Shown here: positions 1 to 8,913 of the stretch, piece after piece | Layout of the letters: each line of letters starts with the position of its first letter | How positions within the stretch are numbered: position 1 is the stretch's first letter | Origin: an uncultured Bradyrhizobium sp. | GTDB taxonomy: Bacteria; Pseudomonadota; Alphaproteobacteria; Rhizobiales; Xanthobacteraceae | Reading direction: 5' to 3' | NCBI RefSeq assembly: GCF_947648125.1 | Contig: NZ_CANSMR010000032.1 | Span: forward strand, 19,651-83,650 | DNA: 64,000 nucleotides | The notes under the pieces: generated by a model | Told to the model about the DNA's origin: nothing | Database searches by the model: none | Seen by the model: the letters and a program-made list of their open reading frames with translations, nothing else | Position numbers and translations under genes: made by a program

Positions 1-86
1 TCAAGCGCGTTCTTGCGTTCCGGTGCGTTCGTTCGAACCGAGAGTCGGGCCAAGAGTCGGCCTAAGCAAAGTCGCCAGAGGTTCAG

Positions 87-2288
87 ATGGCAGCTGACGT
101 CGTTACGCAGATCATCACTGCTCGCATCATTGAGCACGTCGCCGAATCGCCGTTCTACATTCCGATGACCGGGCCCGCGGCGCGGCCGCGGCGCTCGCTC
201 AAGCATGACGACACCTTCATCGTGCTCGATAGCCACGGCGATATCGGTGCCTCGGCCGGCGGGCCGGACGGCCTGTTCAATGCCGATACGCGCTACCTCG
301 CGCGGCTGGAGATGGTGCTGGAGGACGTGCAGCCGCTGCTGCTCGGCTCCAACATGCGCGACGACAATTCGGCGCTGACGGTCGATCTCACCAACTCCGA
401 CGTCTATCGCGACGGCCGTCTGACCTTGCAGAAGGATACGCTGCACATCGTGCGCTCGATCTTCCTGTGGCGCGGCACCGCCTATCAGCGCATCGGCCTG
501 CAGAACCACGGCGATCTTGCCGCAAGCTTCGATCTCACGCTGCGGTTCGACAATGATTTCGCCGATCTGTTCGAGGTGCGCGGCGAGCGGCGGCCGCGGC
601 GGGGCATCGGCTCGAGCAAGCTGCTCGGCCCGACTGACGTCGTGCTGGAATATTGTGGGCTCGACGAGCAGACGCGGATCACCGCGCTGCATTTCGATCC
701 GCGGCCGACCCGGCTGTCGGTCAACACCGCGACCTATCATTTCGATCTCGAGCCGGGGCAGGCGACGTCGCTGTTCGTCGCGGTCTCCTGCAACAAGCCG
801 ATCATGCACAAGCCGGTGCCGTTCTTCCGCGGGCTGCTGGCGCATCGCCGCGAGATGCGGAATTCGTCGGCCGGCGCGGCCAGCATCGAGACCTCGAACA
901 ACATCTTCAACGAGGTGCTGTGCCAGGCGATGGCCGACCTCAACATGCTGATGACGGAGACGCCGCAGGGCCGTTATCCCTATGCCGGCATTCCCTGGTA
1001 TTCGACGACGTTCGGCCGCGACGGATTGATCACCGCGCTGCAGATGCTGTGGGTCGATCCGCGGATCGCCAAGGGCGTGCTGAAGCGGCTTGCGCTGTTC
1101 CAGGCCAAGGTGGTCGACCCGCTGTCCGATGCGGCACCGGGCAAGATCCTGCACGAGATGCGCGGCGGCGAGATGGCCGCGCTGCGCGAGGTGCCGTTCG
1201 CGCAATATTACGGCAGCGTCGATTCGACCCCGCTGTTCGTGCTGCTCGCCGGGCTCTATCTGGAGCGCACCGGCGATTTGGAGACGTTGCGTGAGCTTTG
1301 GCCGGCGGTCGAGGCTGGGTTGCAATGGATCGATGGCCCGGGCGATCCCGATCGCGATGGATTCGTCGAGTATCAGCGCGCCACCGAGGAGGGCTTGCGG
1401 AACCAGGGCTGGAAGGACTCCTTTGACGCCATCTTCCACGCCGACGGCACGCTTGCCGAAGGCAATATCGCGCTGGCGGAAGTGCAGGGCTATGTGTTCG
1501 CCGGCAAGCAGCTTGCCGCGCGGGCGGCACGCAAGCTCGGCTTTGTGGACAAGGCGTCGAGGCTGGAGGCCGAGGCCGAGCGGCTGCGCGAGCGGTTCGA
1601 GGCGGCGTTCTGGTGCGAGGAGCTCGGTACCTATGCGCTTGCGCTCGACGGCGCCAAGCAGCCGTGCAAGGTGCGCACGTCGAATGCCGGACAGACGTTG
1701 TTTTCCGGCATGGTGCGCGAGGACCGCGCGCGACGGGTTGCCGCCGACCTGATGAGCCAGAAATTCTTCTCGGGCTGGGGCATCCGCACCGTCGCCGCGG
1801 GCGAGGCGCGCTACAACCCGATGTCCTATCACGACGGCTCGATCTGGCCGCACGACAATGCGCTGATCGCGCTCGGCTTCGCCCGCTACGGCCTGAAACA
1901 TTCGGTCGCGCATCTGTTCAAGGGCCTGTTCGATGCCGCGAGCTATATGGAGCTGCGTCGGTTGCCCGAGCTGTTTTGCGGCTTCCGTCGCGAGCGCCGG
2001 CGTGGCCCGGTGCTTTATCCGGTGGCCTGCGCACCGCAGGCCTGGGCAAGCGCGACGCCGTTCACGCTGCTGGAGGCCGCACTCGGGCTGGAGTTCGACA
2101 CCACGCGCGGCGAGATACGCTTGCGCGATCCGCGGCTGCCGGAATTTCTCAACGACGTCGTGCTGCGCGACCTCAGGCTCGGCGCGTCCAGCGTCGATTT
2201 GCGGCTGCGCCGTCACGGCGACGAGGTGTCACTCGAAGTGTTGCGCACGCGCGGCCAGATCCAGGTGTCGATCGTGCTGACGCATTGA
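87..2288 (+). CDS. Amylo-alpha-1,6-glucosidase / glycogen-debranching-type glycosidase
   Basis: Predicted 733-residue cytoplasmic enzyme of the bacterial amylo-alpha-1,6-glucosidase type, expected to act on branched alpha-glucans or related oligosaccharides. The N-terminal third (about 25-240) fits the debranching-enzyme N-terminal beta domain. The rest looks like a six-hairpin (alpha/alpha) glycosidase, with the blocks GIPWYSTTFGRDGL near 300, NQGWKDSFDAI near 440 and YHDGSIWPHDNALIALG near 580, whose acidic residues are likely catalytic. The ATG at 87 has an AGAGG six bases upstream; there is no signal peptide. A glycogen synthase lies 5 kb downstream, but the two are not in one operon. The family is clear; the true substrate is not shown by sequence, and roles in trehalose or sucrose metabolism have been suggested for relatives. 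Confidence 0.85.
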   Translation: MAADVVTQIITARIIEHVAESPFYIPMTGPAARPRRSLKHDDTFIVLDSHGDIGASAGGPDGLFNADTRYLARLEMVLEDVQPLLLGSNMRDDNSALTVDLTNSDVYRDGRLTLQKDTLHIVRSIFLWRGTAYQRIGLQNHGDLAASFDLTLRFDNDFADLFEVRGERRPRRGIGSSKLLGPTDVVLEYCGLDEQTRITALHFDPRPTRLSVNTATYHFDLEPGQATSLFVAVSCNKPIMHKPVPFFRGLLAHRREMRNSSAGAASIETSNNIFNEVLCQAMADLNMLMTETPQGRYPYAGIPWYSTTFGRDGLITALQMLWVDPRIAKGVLKRLALFQAKVVDPLSDAAPGKILHEMRGGEMAALREVPFAQYYGSVDSTPLFVLLAGLYLERTGDLETLRELWPAVEAGLQWIDGPGDPDRDGFVEYQRATEEGLRNQGWKDSFDAIFHADGTLAEGNIALAEVQGYVFAGKQLAARAARKLGFVDKASRLEAEAERLRERFEAAFWCEELGTYALALDGAKQPCKVRTSNAGQTLFSGMVREDRARRVAADLMSQKFFSGWGIRTVAAGEARYNPMSYHDGSIWPHDNALIALGFARYGLKHSVAHLFKGLFDAASYMELRRLPELFCGFRRERRRGPVLYPVACAPQAWASATPFTLLEAALGLEFDTTRGEIRLRDPRLPEFLNDVVLRDLRLGASSVDLRLRRHGDEVSLEVLRTRGQIQVSIVLTH

Positions 2289-2336
2289 GCGTCGTCGCAC
2301 GGCACGCGCGCGCCGGAAAATCGTGGGGAGAGGTAT

Positions 2337-2870
2337 ATGCGTCCGAGGATCATGGTGATGCTGGTTGGAGCGGCGCTGCTGGCATGCGCGGGTGTCCGCG
2401 CCGCTGACGACGAAGCTCCGGCGCCGACGTCGTCGCCGCCGGCGGCTCAGGCGACGCCAGCGACTCCTCCGCCGCCAGCAGCCGCTGCACCGAAGGAACA
2501 AGCCAAGGAGCCGTCGCCGCCGCCTTCGGTGACCGTGATCGGCGCGCGCGATGCGCACGGCATTCTCGGGCGCGACGTGCGCAGTTCCGCCAATGAGGAC
2601 ATGGGCCGCATCGTCGACGTCATCGTCGACCGCGACGGCAAGGTTCGCGCCGCGGTGATCGATTTCGGCGGCTTTCTCGGCGTCGGCAGCCGCAAGATCG
2701 TGGTCGACTGGAACGCGCTGCGCTTCGCCGGCGTTTCCAGCAAGAGCGACAGCATCACGCTGGACCTCAACAAGCAGCAGGTGAGCGCTGCGCCCGAATA
2801 CAAGGAAGATACGCCGCTGATCGTGCTTGGCGCGGCCGGCAATCTTCATCCATGGGATTACGAACATTAG
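2337..2870 (+). CDS. Secreted PRC-barrel domain protein
   Basis: A 177-residue protein with a signal peptide (hydrophobic MVMLVGAALLACAGV core, cleavage near residue 23), a Pro/Ala-rich linker (about 25-65), and a C-terminal PRC-barrel domain (about 70-160). The barrel carries the typical sequence around DVRSSANEDMGRIVDVIVDR, followed by a strand VIDFGGFLGVG. PRC barrels are small beta barrels found in photosynthetic reaction centre H subunits and in RimM, and widely in secreted stress proteins of rhizobia. A GGGGAGAGG sits just upstream of the ATG. It is probably a periplasmic or envelope-associated protein; no catalytic role can be read from it. The gene follows the glycosidase by 48 bases and may be co-transcribed. 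Confidence 0.8.
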   Translation: MRPRIMVMLVGAALLACAGVRAADDEAPAPTSSPPAAQATPATPPPPAAAAPKEQAKEPSPPPSVTVIGARDAHGILGRDVRSSANEDMGRIVDVIVDRDGKVRAAVIDFGGFLGVGSRKIVVDWNALRFAGVSSKSDSITLDLNKQQVSAAPEYKEDTPLIVLGAAGNLHPWDYEH

Positions 2871-3000
2871 GGGGCTAAAGCTGGTCGCGCGTCCGAACTC
2901 TTCCGTCGAGACGGTTGGCGACGGTCGTGGCGAGCGATCAGCCGGCGGCACCAAAATTGTGCCGATCGTCTCCGATCAACCCGGTCCCGAGGAACCGCGC

Positions 3001-4197
3001 ATGCCGTCGCGCGAGAGCCAGCGCGGGCTCGACTGGTTCATCTTCTTCCTCGCCGACGTGCAAACCGGCTTCGGCCCATTCATCGCGGTCTACCTGACGA
3101 CGCAGAAATGGACCCAGGTCGAGATCGGCTTCGTGCTCTCGATCGGCGGCATCATCGGCCTGCTGGGCCAGGTGCCCGGCGGCGCGATCGTCGATGCGGC
3201 GCGCTCGGAGCGGGTCGTCGCGGGCTGGGCGGTGGCCGCGATCGGCGCCGCCGCGCTGGCCTACGCGCTCTGGCCGATCTTTCCGGTGGTGACGCTCGCC
3301 GCCACGCTGCACGCGCTCGCAAGCTGCGTGCTGGGTCCGGCGATCGCCGCGATCAGCCTCGGCCTCGTCGGGCCGCTGGCGATCGGCGAGCGGCTCGGCC
3401 GCAATGCCCGCTTCGCTTCGCTCGGCAGCGGCTCGGCCGCGGCGCTGATGGGCGCCTGCGGCTATTTCTTGTCGAGCCGATCGGTGTTCCTCGTGACCTT
3501 CATCCTTGCGATCCCGACGCTGCTGTCGCTGGCGCGGATCCGGGAGCGTGAGATCGACATCGCGCAGGCCCACGGCGAGGTGAAGCGCGAAGTTCCCGAC
3601 AAACGAGCGACCAGTATCGTCGGTCTGGTGCGGCAGCGGTCGCTCCTGATCTTTGCCGGCGCGATGATGCTGTTCCAGCTCGCCAATGCCGCGATGCTGC
3701 CGCTGATGGCGGGCGTGGTGACGACGCGGTCGAGCCAATGGGCGCCGGTCCTGATCGCCGCCTGCATCATCGTGCCGCAGGCGATTGTCGCGCTGTGCTC
3801 GCCGTCGGTCGGCCGCAAGGCCCAGGCCTGGGGCCGGCGGCCGCTGCTGCTGCTTGCATTCGCCTCGCTGGTGATCCGCGGCCTGTTGTTCGCAACGGTG
3901 CGGGATCCCTATCTGCTGGTTATGGTGCAGATCTTCGACGGCATCACCGCGGCGATCTTCAGCGTCATGGTGCCGCTGATCGTGGCCGACGTGGCGTTCG
4001 GCAGCGGCCATTTCAACCTGGCACAGGGCATCGTCGGAACCGCGGTCGGCATCGGCGCGTCGCTCAGCACCGTGCTCGCCGGCTATGTCAGCGACAAGCT
4101 CGGCAGCAGCACCGCCTTCATGGGCCTGGCCGGCGTCGCCGCGCTGGGGCTGTTCATGATCTGGCTGGTGATGCCGGAGACGCGGCGGAGGGCATGA
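3001..4197 (+). CDS. Major facilitator superfamily transporter
   Basis: A 398-residue polytopic membrane protein with about 12 hydrophobic segments, consistent with an MFS drug/metabolite exporter. The segment GLDWFIFFLADVQTGFGPF and the loop after TM2-3 (GGAIVDAARSERVV, a variant of the MFS G-X-X-X-D-R motif) support the family. The open frame extends upstream to 2827, but that start would overlap the PRC-barrel gene and add a non-hydrophobic stretch. The ATG at 3001 puts the first membrane segment close to the N terminus, as is usual. It is preceded by about 130 bases after the PRC gene. The substrate cannot be predicted; no regulator is adjacent. Confidence 0.8.
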   Translation: MPSRESQRGLDWFIFFLADVQTGFGPFIAVYLTTQKWTQVEIGFVLSIGGIIGLLGQVPGGAIVDAARSERVVAGWAVAAIGAAALAYALWPIFPVVTLAATLHALASCVLGPAIAAISLGLVGPLAIGERLGRNARFASLGSGSAAALMGACGYFLSSRSVFLVTFILAIPTLLSLARIREREIDIAQAHGEVKREVPDKRATSIVGLVRQRSLLIFAGAMMLFQLANAAMLPLMAGVVTTRSSQWAPVLIAACIIVPQAIVALCSPSVGRKAQAWGRRPLLLLAFASLVIRGLLFATVRDPYLLVMVQIFDGITAAIFSVMVPLIVADVAFGSGHFNLAQGIVGTAVGIGASLSTVLAGYVSDKLGSSTAFMGLAGVAALGLFMIWLVMPETRRRA

Positions 4198-4361
4198 CGC
4201 AGGCAGGTTTGGCCCCGCGGCGCCCTTCCTCATGCATGCGCCGTCATATATGAGTGATTTGCTGGCGGAACGAGCCGATAGTCCCGTGGATTAATCAATC
4301 CAAAATCGTGATCTGGTAGGGATCGACGCAGCGCGGGCAGGCATTTCGACCGAGGAATGGC

Positions 4362-5981
4362 ATGAAAAATCGAACGACGACGGCGCAAATCACCGGAGCG
4401 ATGCGGCGTTGGGGGCCTCCCGCCTTTGTGACTTTCGCGGCGATGGTCACACTTGCGTCATTGACCGGCGGCGCCGCGGCAAAGCAGCTGCGTCCTGCGG
4501 CAACGGTCGAGGCGACCGCGCCGCGCGCCGCGGGCGAGCCGATCATGGCGATCGTGTCGATCAAGGCCCAGAAGGTGACCTTCTACGACGCGGACGGCTG
4601 GATCTACCGCGCGCCGGTGTCGAGCGGCGTCAAGGGACGCGAGACGCCGGCCGGTGTCTTTGCGCTGGTCGAGAAGGACAAGGACCATCACTCGACCATG
4701 TACGACGATGCCTGGATGCCGAACATGCAGCGCATCACCTGGAACGGCATCGCGCTGCATGGCGGCCCGCTTCCCGGCTATGCGGCCTCGCACGGCTGCG
4801 TGCGGATGCCCTATGACTTCGCCGAGAAGCTGTTCGACAGGACGCGAATCGGGATGCGGGTGATCATCGCGCCGAACGACCCGGCGCCGGAGGATTTCAC
4901 CCATCCGGCGCTGTTCGTGCCGAACGCCCAGGCCATCGCGGCTGCTCCGGCACGTGCCGAGACGCTGTCCCGCGAAGCCGCGGATGCTGCCAAGGTGGCC
5001 GACGAGGCAAAGAAGGCTTCCGTGGCCGCGACCAAGGAAGCTGCACTGTTCACACCGGCATCATTGCGCAAGCTGGAAAAGGCCAAGACCCGTGCCGACG
5101 CCGAACTTGCGTTCGCCGACAAGACGCTGGCCAATGCCAAGACCGACCAGGCCAAGGCGCGCGCCGAGGAGCTGAAGCAGAAGGCTGCCGCCAAGGCCGC
5201 GGAAGCGACGACGCAGTTCGAGGCGGCCCAGGGCGACGCCAAGCCGAAGCTCGACGCCGCCGCGACCGCAAAGGACGCCGCCAAGGCGGCTGAGACCAAG
5301 AAGGTCGACACCCAGAAGGCGGCGACCGAAGCGAAGCTCGCGCTCGAGCCGGTCTCTGTCTACATCAGCCGCGCGACGCAGAAGCTTTACGTCCGGCGCA
5401 ACACCCATAAGCCATGGGCGGACGGTGGCGAGGTCTTCGATTCTAGCATCGAGGTTCCCGTCACGATTCGCGATCCGGACCAGCCGATCGGCACGCATAT
5501 CTTCACGGCGATGGCGCGCAACGACACCGGCCTGCGCTGGACCGAGGTGACGATCGACGACGGTGACAACGCCAAGGACGCGCTCGACCGCGTCACCATT
5601 CCGCAGGACGTGCTGGATAGGATTGCGCCGACCGCCGTGCCGCGCTCATCGATCATCATCTCGGACGAGCCGCTGAGCGCCGAGACCAACTACCGCACCG
5701 AGTTCGTTGCCGTGCTGAGCAACCAACCCCAGGGCGGTTTCATCACACGCAAGCCGACCCGGCCGATGGAAACCGACGACATGGTTGCGAGCGGGGACGG
5801 TTTCGGCTTCTTCTCTCAGCGCAGCTGGAATCCCCAGTCTGGCACCCAATACGGCTATCCCCAATACGGCAATCCTCAAGCGCCGACCCAGTACGGTTCC
5901 CCGTATTATGGCAATCCGCAAGCTGCCAATCCGCGCCGGCGCGGCGGGCAATACTACTGGCAGTCGCAGCAGGACTGGTAG
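4362..5981 (+). CDS. L,D-transpeptidase with coiled-coil insert and a second degenerate YkuD-like domain
   Basis: A 539-residue exported protein. An N-terminal signal or anchor (about 20-42) is followed by a YkuD-type L,D-transpeptidase domain (about 63-170) with His133 in ALHGGPLPG and catalytic Cys146 in SHGCVRMP, the residues that form 3-3 peptidoglycan or protein-peptidoglycan links. Residues about 195-325 are Ala/Lys/Glu-rich and predicted coiled coil. A second segment (about 328-470) resembles the YkuD fold in order (VSVYISRATQKLYVRR, then PIGTHIFTAM) but ends in SSIIISDEPLS where SHGC would be expected. The C terminus (about 485-539) is a Tyr/Gln/Pro repeat (QYGxPQYGNPQ). It is probably a periplasmic cell-wall-remodelling enzyme. 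Start: an ATG after GAGGAATGGC. A single gene, with a hairpin terminator after it. Confidence 0.85.
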   Translation: MKNRTTTAQITGAMRRWGPPAFVTFAAMVTLASLTGGAAAKQLRPAATVEATAPRAAGEPIMAIVSIKAQKVTFYDADGWIYRAPVSSGVKGRETPAGVFALVEKDKDHHSTMYDDAWMPNMQRITWNGIALHGGPLPGYAASHGCVRMPYDFAEKLFDRTRIGMRVIIAPNDPAPEDFTHPALFVPNAQAIAAAPARAETLSREAADAAKVADEAKKASVAATKEAALFTPASLRKLEKAKTRADAELAFADKTLANAKTDQAKARAEELKQKAAAKAAEATTQFEAAQGDAKPKLDAAATAKDAAKAAETKKVDTQKAATEAKLALEPVSVYISRATQKLYVRRNTHKPWADGGEVFDSSIEVPVTIRDPDQPIGTHIFTAMARNDTGLRWTEVTIDDGDNAKDALDRVTIPQDVLDRIAPTAVPRSSIIISDEPLSAETNYRTEFVAVLSNQPQGGFITRKPTRPMETDDMVASGDGFGFFSQRSWNPQSGTQYGYPQYGNPQAPTQYGSPYYGNPQAANPRRRGGQYYWQSQQDW

Positions 5982-6020
5982 CAGGGCGCTGCCGCGGGAT
6001 CAGCGAGCACTCTGAGCGCC

Positions 6021-6045
6021 GGACGGCGGTGTGACACCGCCGTCC
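6021..6045. terminator. Hairpin terminator between convergent genes
   Basis: A perfect 11-bp stem (GGACGGCGGTG / CACCGCCGTCC) with a TGA loop, lying between the end of the L,D-transpeptidase gene (plus) and the end of the methyltransferase gene (minus). It has no long T tract on either side, so it is only a probable bidirectional terminator or transcript-end stabiliser. Confidence 0.6.
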
Positions 6046-6060
6046 AATCGCGTATCGCCG

Positions 6061-7119
6061 TTACGGGCGAGCTTCCAGGATCAGGTTGAACGGCGTTTCC
6101 GCCGCGCGACGGAAGCGTGAGAAGCCACCCTGGCGCGCCACCTCGCGCAGCCTGGTCTCGCCAGCCTGCGCGCCGAGTGCCAGCCCGACCTCCTGGTCCA
6201 GCGACGCCGGCGTGCAGATCATCGTCGACGCGGCGTAGTAGACCCGTCCGATCGGATTGAGGTTGTCCTCCAGCCGGTCGTTGGCGAACGGCTCGATCAG
6301 CAGGCAGGTGCCGTCGTCGGCGAGGGTGGAGCGGGTGTGCCTGAGCGCGCCGACCGGATCTCCCATGTCGTGCAGGCAATCGAAGAAGCACACCAGGTCA
6401 TACTTGTTGGCTGGGAAGTCCTTGGCCGAGTGCGTCTGGAAATGGACGCGGTCCGACAAACCCGCCTCCTTCGCGGCCATCCGCGCCGCCTGGATCGAGC
6501 CGTCATGATAGTCGAAGCCGTAGAAGGTTGATTTCGGAAACGCCTCCGCCATCAACCGCGTCGAGACGCCGTGGCCGCAGCCGACGTCAGCGACAACCGC
6601 ACCCTTCTTCAGCTTGTCGACGACGCCTTCGAGCGCCGGCAGCCACTCCTGCACCAGATAGTGCTTGTAGCTGGTGCGGAAGAAGCGGGCGGTGCCGCAG
6701 AACAGGCACTCGCTGCGCTTGTTCCAGCCGACGCCCTTGCCGGTCTTGAAGGCGTCGGTGATTTTCGGCTCGTCGAGAAACGTCGCGCCGACAAGGCTCC
6801 CCACGGCGCCGAGGAAGACCGGGCTCTCCTCGTCGGCGAGCGCGAGCGCCTGCTCGGGCAGCATCGAGAATTTTCCGGTCGCGCTGTCGTACTCGACGTA
6901 ACCGGAAGCGGCCTGCGCGGAGAGCCATTCCTGAACGTAACGCCCGGCTGTTCCTGTTGCCTTGGCCAGGGCCGCCGCGTTCATCGGTCCTTGCTGCGCC
7001 AGAGCCTTGTAGAGCCCGAGCTTGTCGCCCAGCAGCATCAACGAGGCGTTCATCGCCGCGCCGACATCACCAATCATCTTTCCCATGAATGAATTAAGAC
7101 GCTCCTCGTTGACGTCCAT
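6061..7119 (-). CDS. SAM-dependent methyltransferase with N-terminal winged helix
   Basis: A 352-residue class I methyltransferase. The N-terminal part (about 15-110) looks like the winged-helix dimerisation domain seen in O-methyltransferase-like proteins (LGDKLGLYKALAQQGPM, then TAGRYVQEWL). The Rossmann methyltransferase domain follows, with the SAM-binding motif I VVADVGCGHGVSTRL near 175, the acidic YGFDYHDGS loop and the post-motif VCFFDCLHDMGDP. The longer ORF start (7137) is rejected because a GGAGGAAC lies seven bases before the ATG at 7119. The substrate is unknown. It is the gene downstream of glgA on the same strand, separated by about 190 bases, so co-transcription is uncertain. 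Confidence 0.8.
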   Translation of the reverse strand: MDVNEERLNSFMGKMIGDVGAAMNASLMLLGDKLGLYKALAQQGPMNAAALAKATGTAGRYVQEWLSAQAASGYVEYDSATGKFSMLPEQALALADEESPVFLGAVGSLVGATFLDEPKITDAFKTGKGVGWNKRSECLFCGTARFFRTSYKHYLVQEWLPALEGVVDKLKKGAVVADVGCGHGVSTRLMAEAFPKSTFYGFDYHDGSIQAARMAAKEAGLSDRVHFQTHSAKDFPANKYDLVCFFDCLHDMGDPVGALRHTRSTLADDGTCLLIEPFANDRLEDNLNPIGRVYYAASTMICTPASLDQEVGLALGAQAGETRLREVARQGGFSRFRRAAETPFNLILEARP

Positions 7120-7308
7120 GATGTTCCTCCATCGCAATTGGGTTTTGCAAAAAGTCCATCATTGCCAATTTCATTGTGCGCTATCGTCCAGGCAGAAGGC
7201 CTTGGGCGCGGACATGATCGCACGAATAGGTTCGGCGGCGGAGGCTGAATGTCTCAAAGCGGCTGGGATGCCAGAGTGGCGACTTCACAAGCCTGCGAGG
7301 CAGACGCC

Positions 7309-8736
7309 TTACGCTGCTGCCCGCGGCATGATCAGTTTTTTGTACAGCGCGCCGTAGCAGGCGGCCGACAGGTCCCAGCTGTAGGACTTGGCCATCGCGC
7401 TGGCGCGCATGGCGTTGAGGCGATCCTTGGCGCGATAGGCGTCGAACGCGCGCCTGACGCCGCCGAGGAAGGATTCCGCCGAGGGCTGCGAGAACAGGAA
7501 GCCGGTCTCGCCGTCGGCGATGGTCTCCGCAAGCCCGCCGGTCTGGTGGCCGATCGGTAGCGAGCCGAAGCGCTGCGCATACATCTGGCTGAGGCCGCAG
7601 GGCTCGAAGCGCGACGGCATCAGGGTGAAATCGCTGCCGGCGAAGATCCGGCGCGCCTGCGCGTCATTGAAGCCGATGATGACGCCGATCGCGTCGGGCC
7701 GGCGCCGATGCGCGGCCACCAGCGCGTCCTCGATCGCCGGCTCGCCGCTGCCGGTGACGACGATTTGTCCGCCGTCCCTGATAATCTCGTCGGCCGCCGA
7801 CAGCACGAGGTCGACGCCCTTCTGATGCACGAGCCGCGCAACCAGGCCGAAGATCGGCCCGCGCGAGACCGCAAGCCCGAACTGCCGGCGGACATAGTCG
7901 GCGTTGGCCTGCTTGCCCTTCCAGTCGCCGGCGCCGAACGGCTGGGCGAGCTGTGCGCAGTGGCGCGGGTCCCAGCTCTCGTCGATGCCGTTGAGGATGC
8001 CGGTCAGCTGGTCGGCGTCGGAGCGCACGCGCAGCACGCCCTCCAGCCCGCAGCCGAGCTCAGCGGTCGTGATCTCCCTCGCATAGGTCGCGCTGACCGT
8101 GGTCAGATGCGAGGCGTAGACGAGGCCGCCTTTGAGGAAGGACAGCTTGTCGTAGAACTCCAGCCCGTCGATGTGGAATGAGCTTTCCGGTGCGCCGATC
8201 CGCCGCAGCGAGTCCCGCGGAAACAGGCCCTGATAGGCGAGATTGTGGATGGTCAGGATCGATGGAATCCGCGCGCCTCGCCACGCGAGGTAGGCGGGTG
8301 TGAGTGCGGCCTGCCAGTCGTTGGCGTGAACGAGGTCCGCTGCCCAATTCTTGTCCAGCGTTCCGGCTGCAAGTTCGGCAGCGGCGGAAGCAAAGCGCCC
8401 GAAGCGGATGTCGTTGTCGGGCCAGTCGCGGCCGGACTCGTCGCCATAGGGATTGCCCGGCCGGTCGTAGAGCTGCGGACACAGCAGCACATAGACCGGC
8501 AGCCCGTCTTTGGTCGATGCGCGCCCGAGCGTGCAGGCCGGCATCTCGGCGAGAGCCGCGCATTGTCCAACGATTTCAATATGAGTGAACTGTTCGACCA
8601 CGTCCCGGTAGCCGGGAAGCATGATCCTGACGTCGCTCCAGGGGCGGAGCGCCCGGGGAAGTGCAGCGGAAACGGCGCCGAGCCCGCCCACGCGGACGAA
8701 ATCGTCCATCTCCGTCGTGACGAATAAGACCTTCAA
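7309..8736 (-). CDS. glgA: Glycogen synthase, GT5 family (TTG start)
   Basis: A 475-residue GT5 starch/glycogen synthase, transferring glucose from ADP-glucose to alpha-1,4-glucan. Typical blocks are present: N-terminal KVLFVTTEM, HANDWQAAL, LTIHNLAYQG, GILNGID, LVARLVHQKGVDL, SRFEPCGLSQMYAQRFG and QTGGLAETI. The usual ADP-glucose-binding K-x-GGL near the N terminus reads RVGGLGAV here, so the canonical Lys is Arg. The frame is open far upstream (to 10101), but that extension runs antisense through a real CoA-transferase gene and has no family similarity. The best start is the TTG at 8736, six bases after a GAGGG. The length equals that of standard GlgA. Start choice (8736 versus 8739) is uncertain. 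Confidence 0.85.
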   Translation of the reverse strand: MKVLFVTTEMDDFVRVGGLGAVSAALPRALRPWSDVRIMLPGYRDVVEQFTHIEIVGQCAALAEMPACTLGRASTKDGLPVYVLLCPQLYDRPGNPYGDESGRDWPDNDIRFGRFASAAAELAAGTLDKNWAADLVHANDWQAALTPAYLAWRGARIPSILTIHNLAYQGLFPRDSLRRIGAPESSFHIDGLEFYDKLSFLKGGLVYASHLTTVSATYAREITTAELGCGLEGVLRVRSDADQLTGILNGIDESWDPRHCAQLAQPFGAGDWKGKQANADYVRRQFGLAVSRGPIFGLVARLVHQKGVDLVLSAADEIIRDGGQIVVTGSGEPAIEDALVAAHRRRPDAIGVIIGFNDAQARRIFAGSDFTLMPSRFEPCGLSQMYAQRFGSLPIGHQTGGLAETIADGETGFLFSQPSAESFLGGVRRAFDAYRAKDRLNAMRASAMAKSYSWDLSAACYGALYKKLIMPRAAA

Positions 8737-8913
8737 CAAGCGCCCTCGTTCCAGCCCGTGACAGGGCTTATGCAAGATCGGGTCCAATCTGCCTTTGAGT
8801 AAAATGCAAGACGGCCCGCGGTCCCGGTCTGGACGAGACGCTTTCCTGTCAGGGCGGCTCACTTTAGGGTCACGCCGCGCCGAACAACGGAAACGACGAA
8901 GCTGGAGGAAGCC

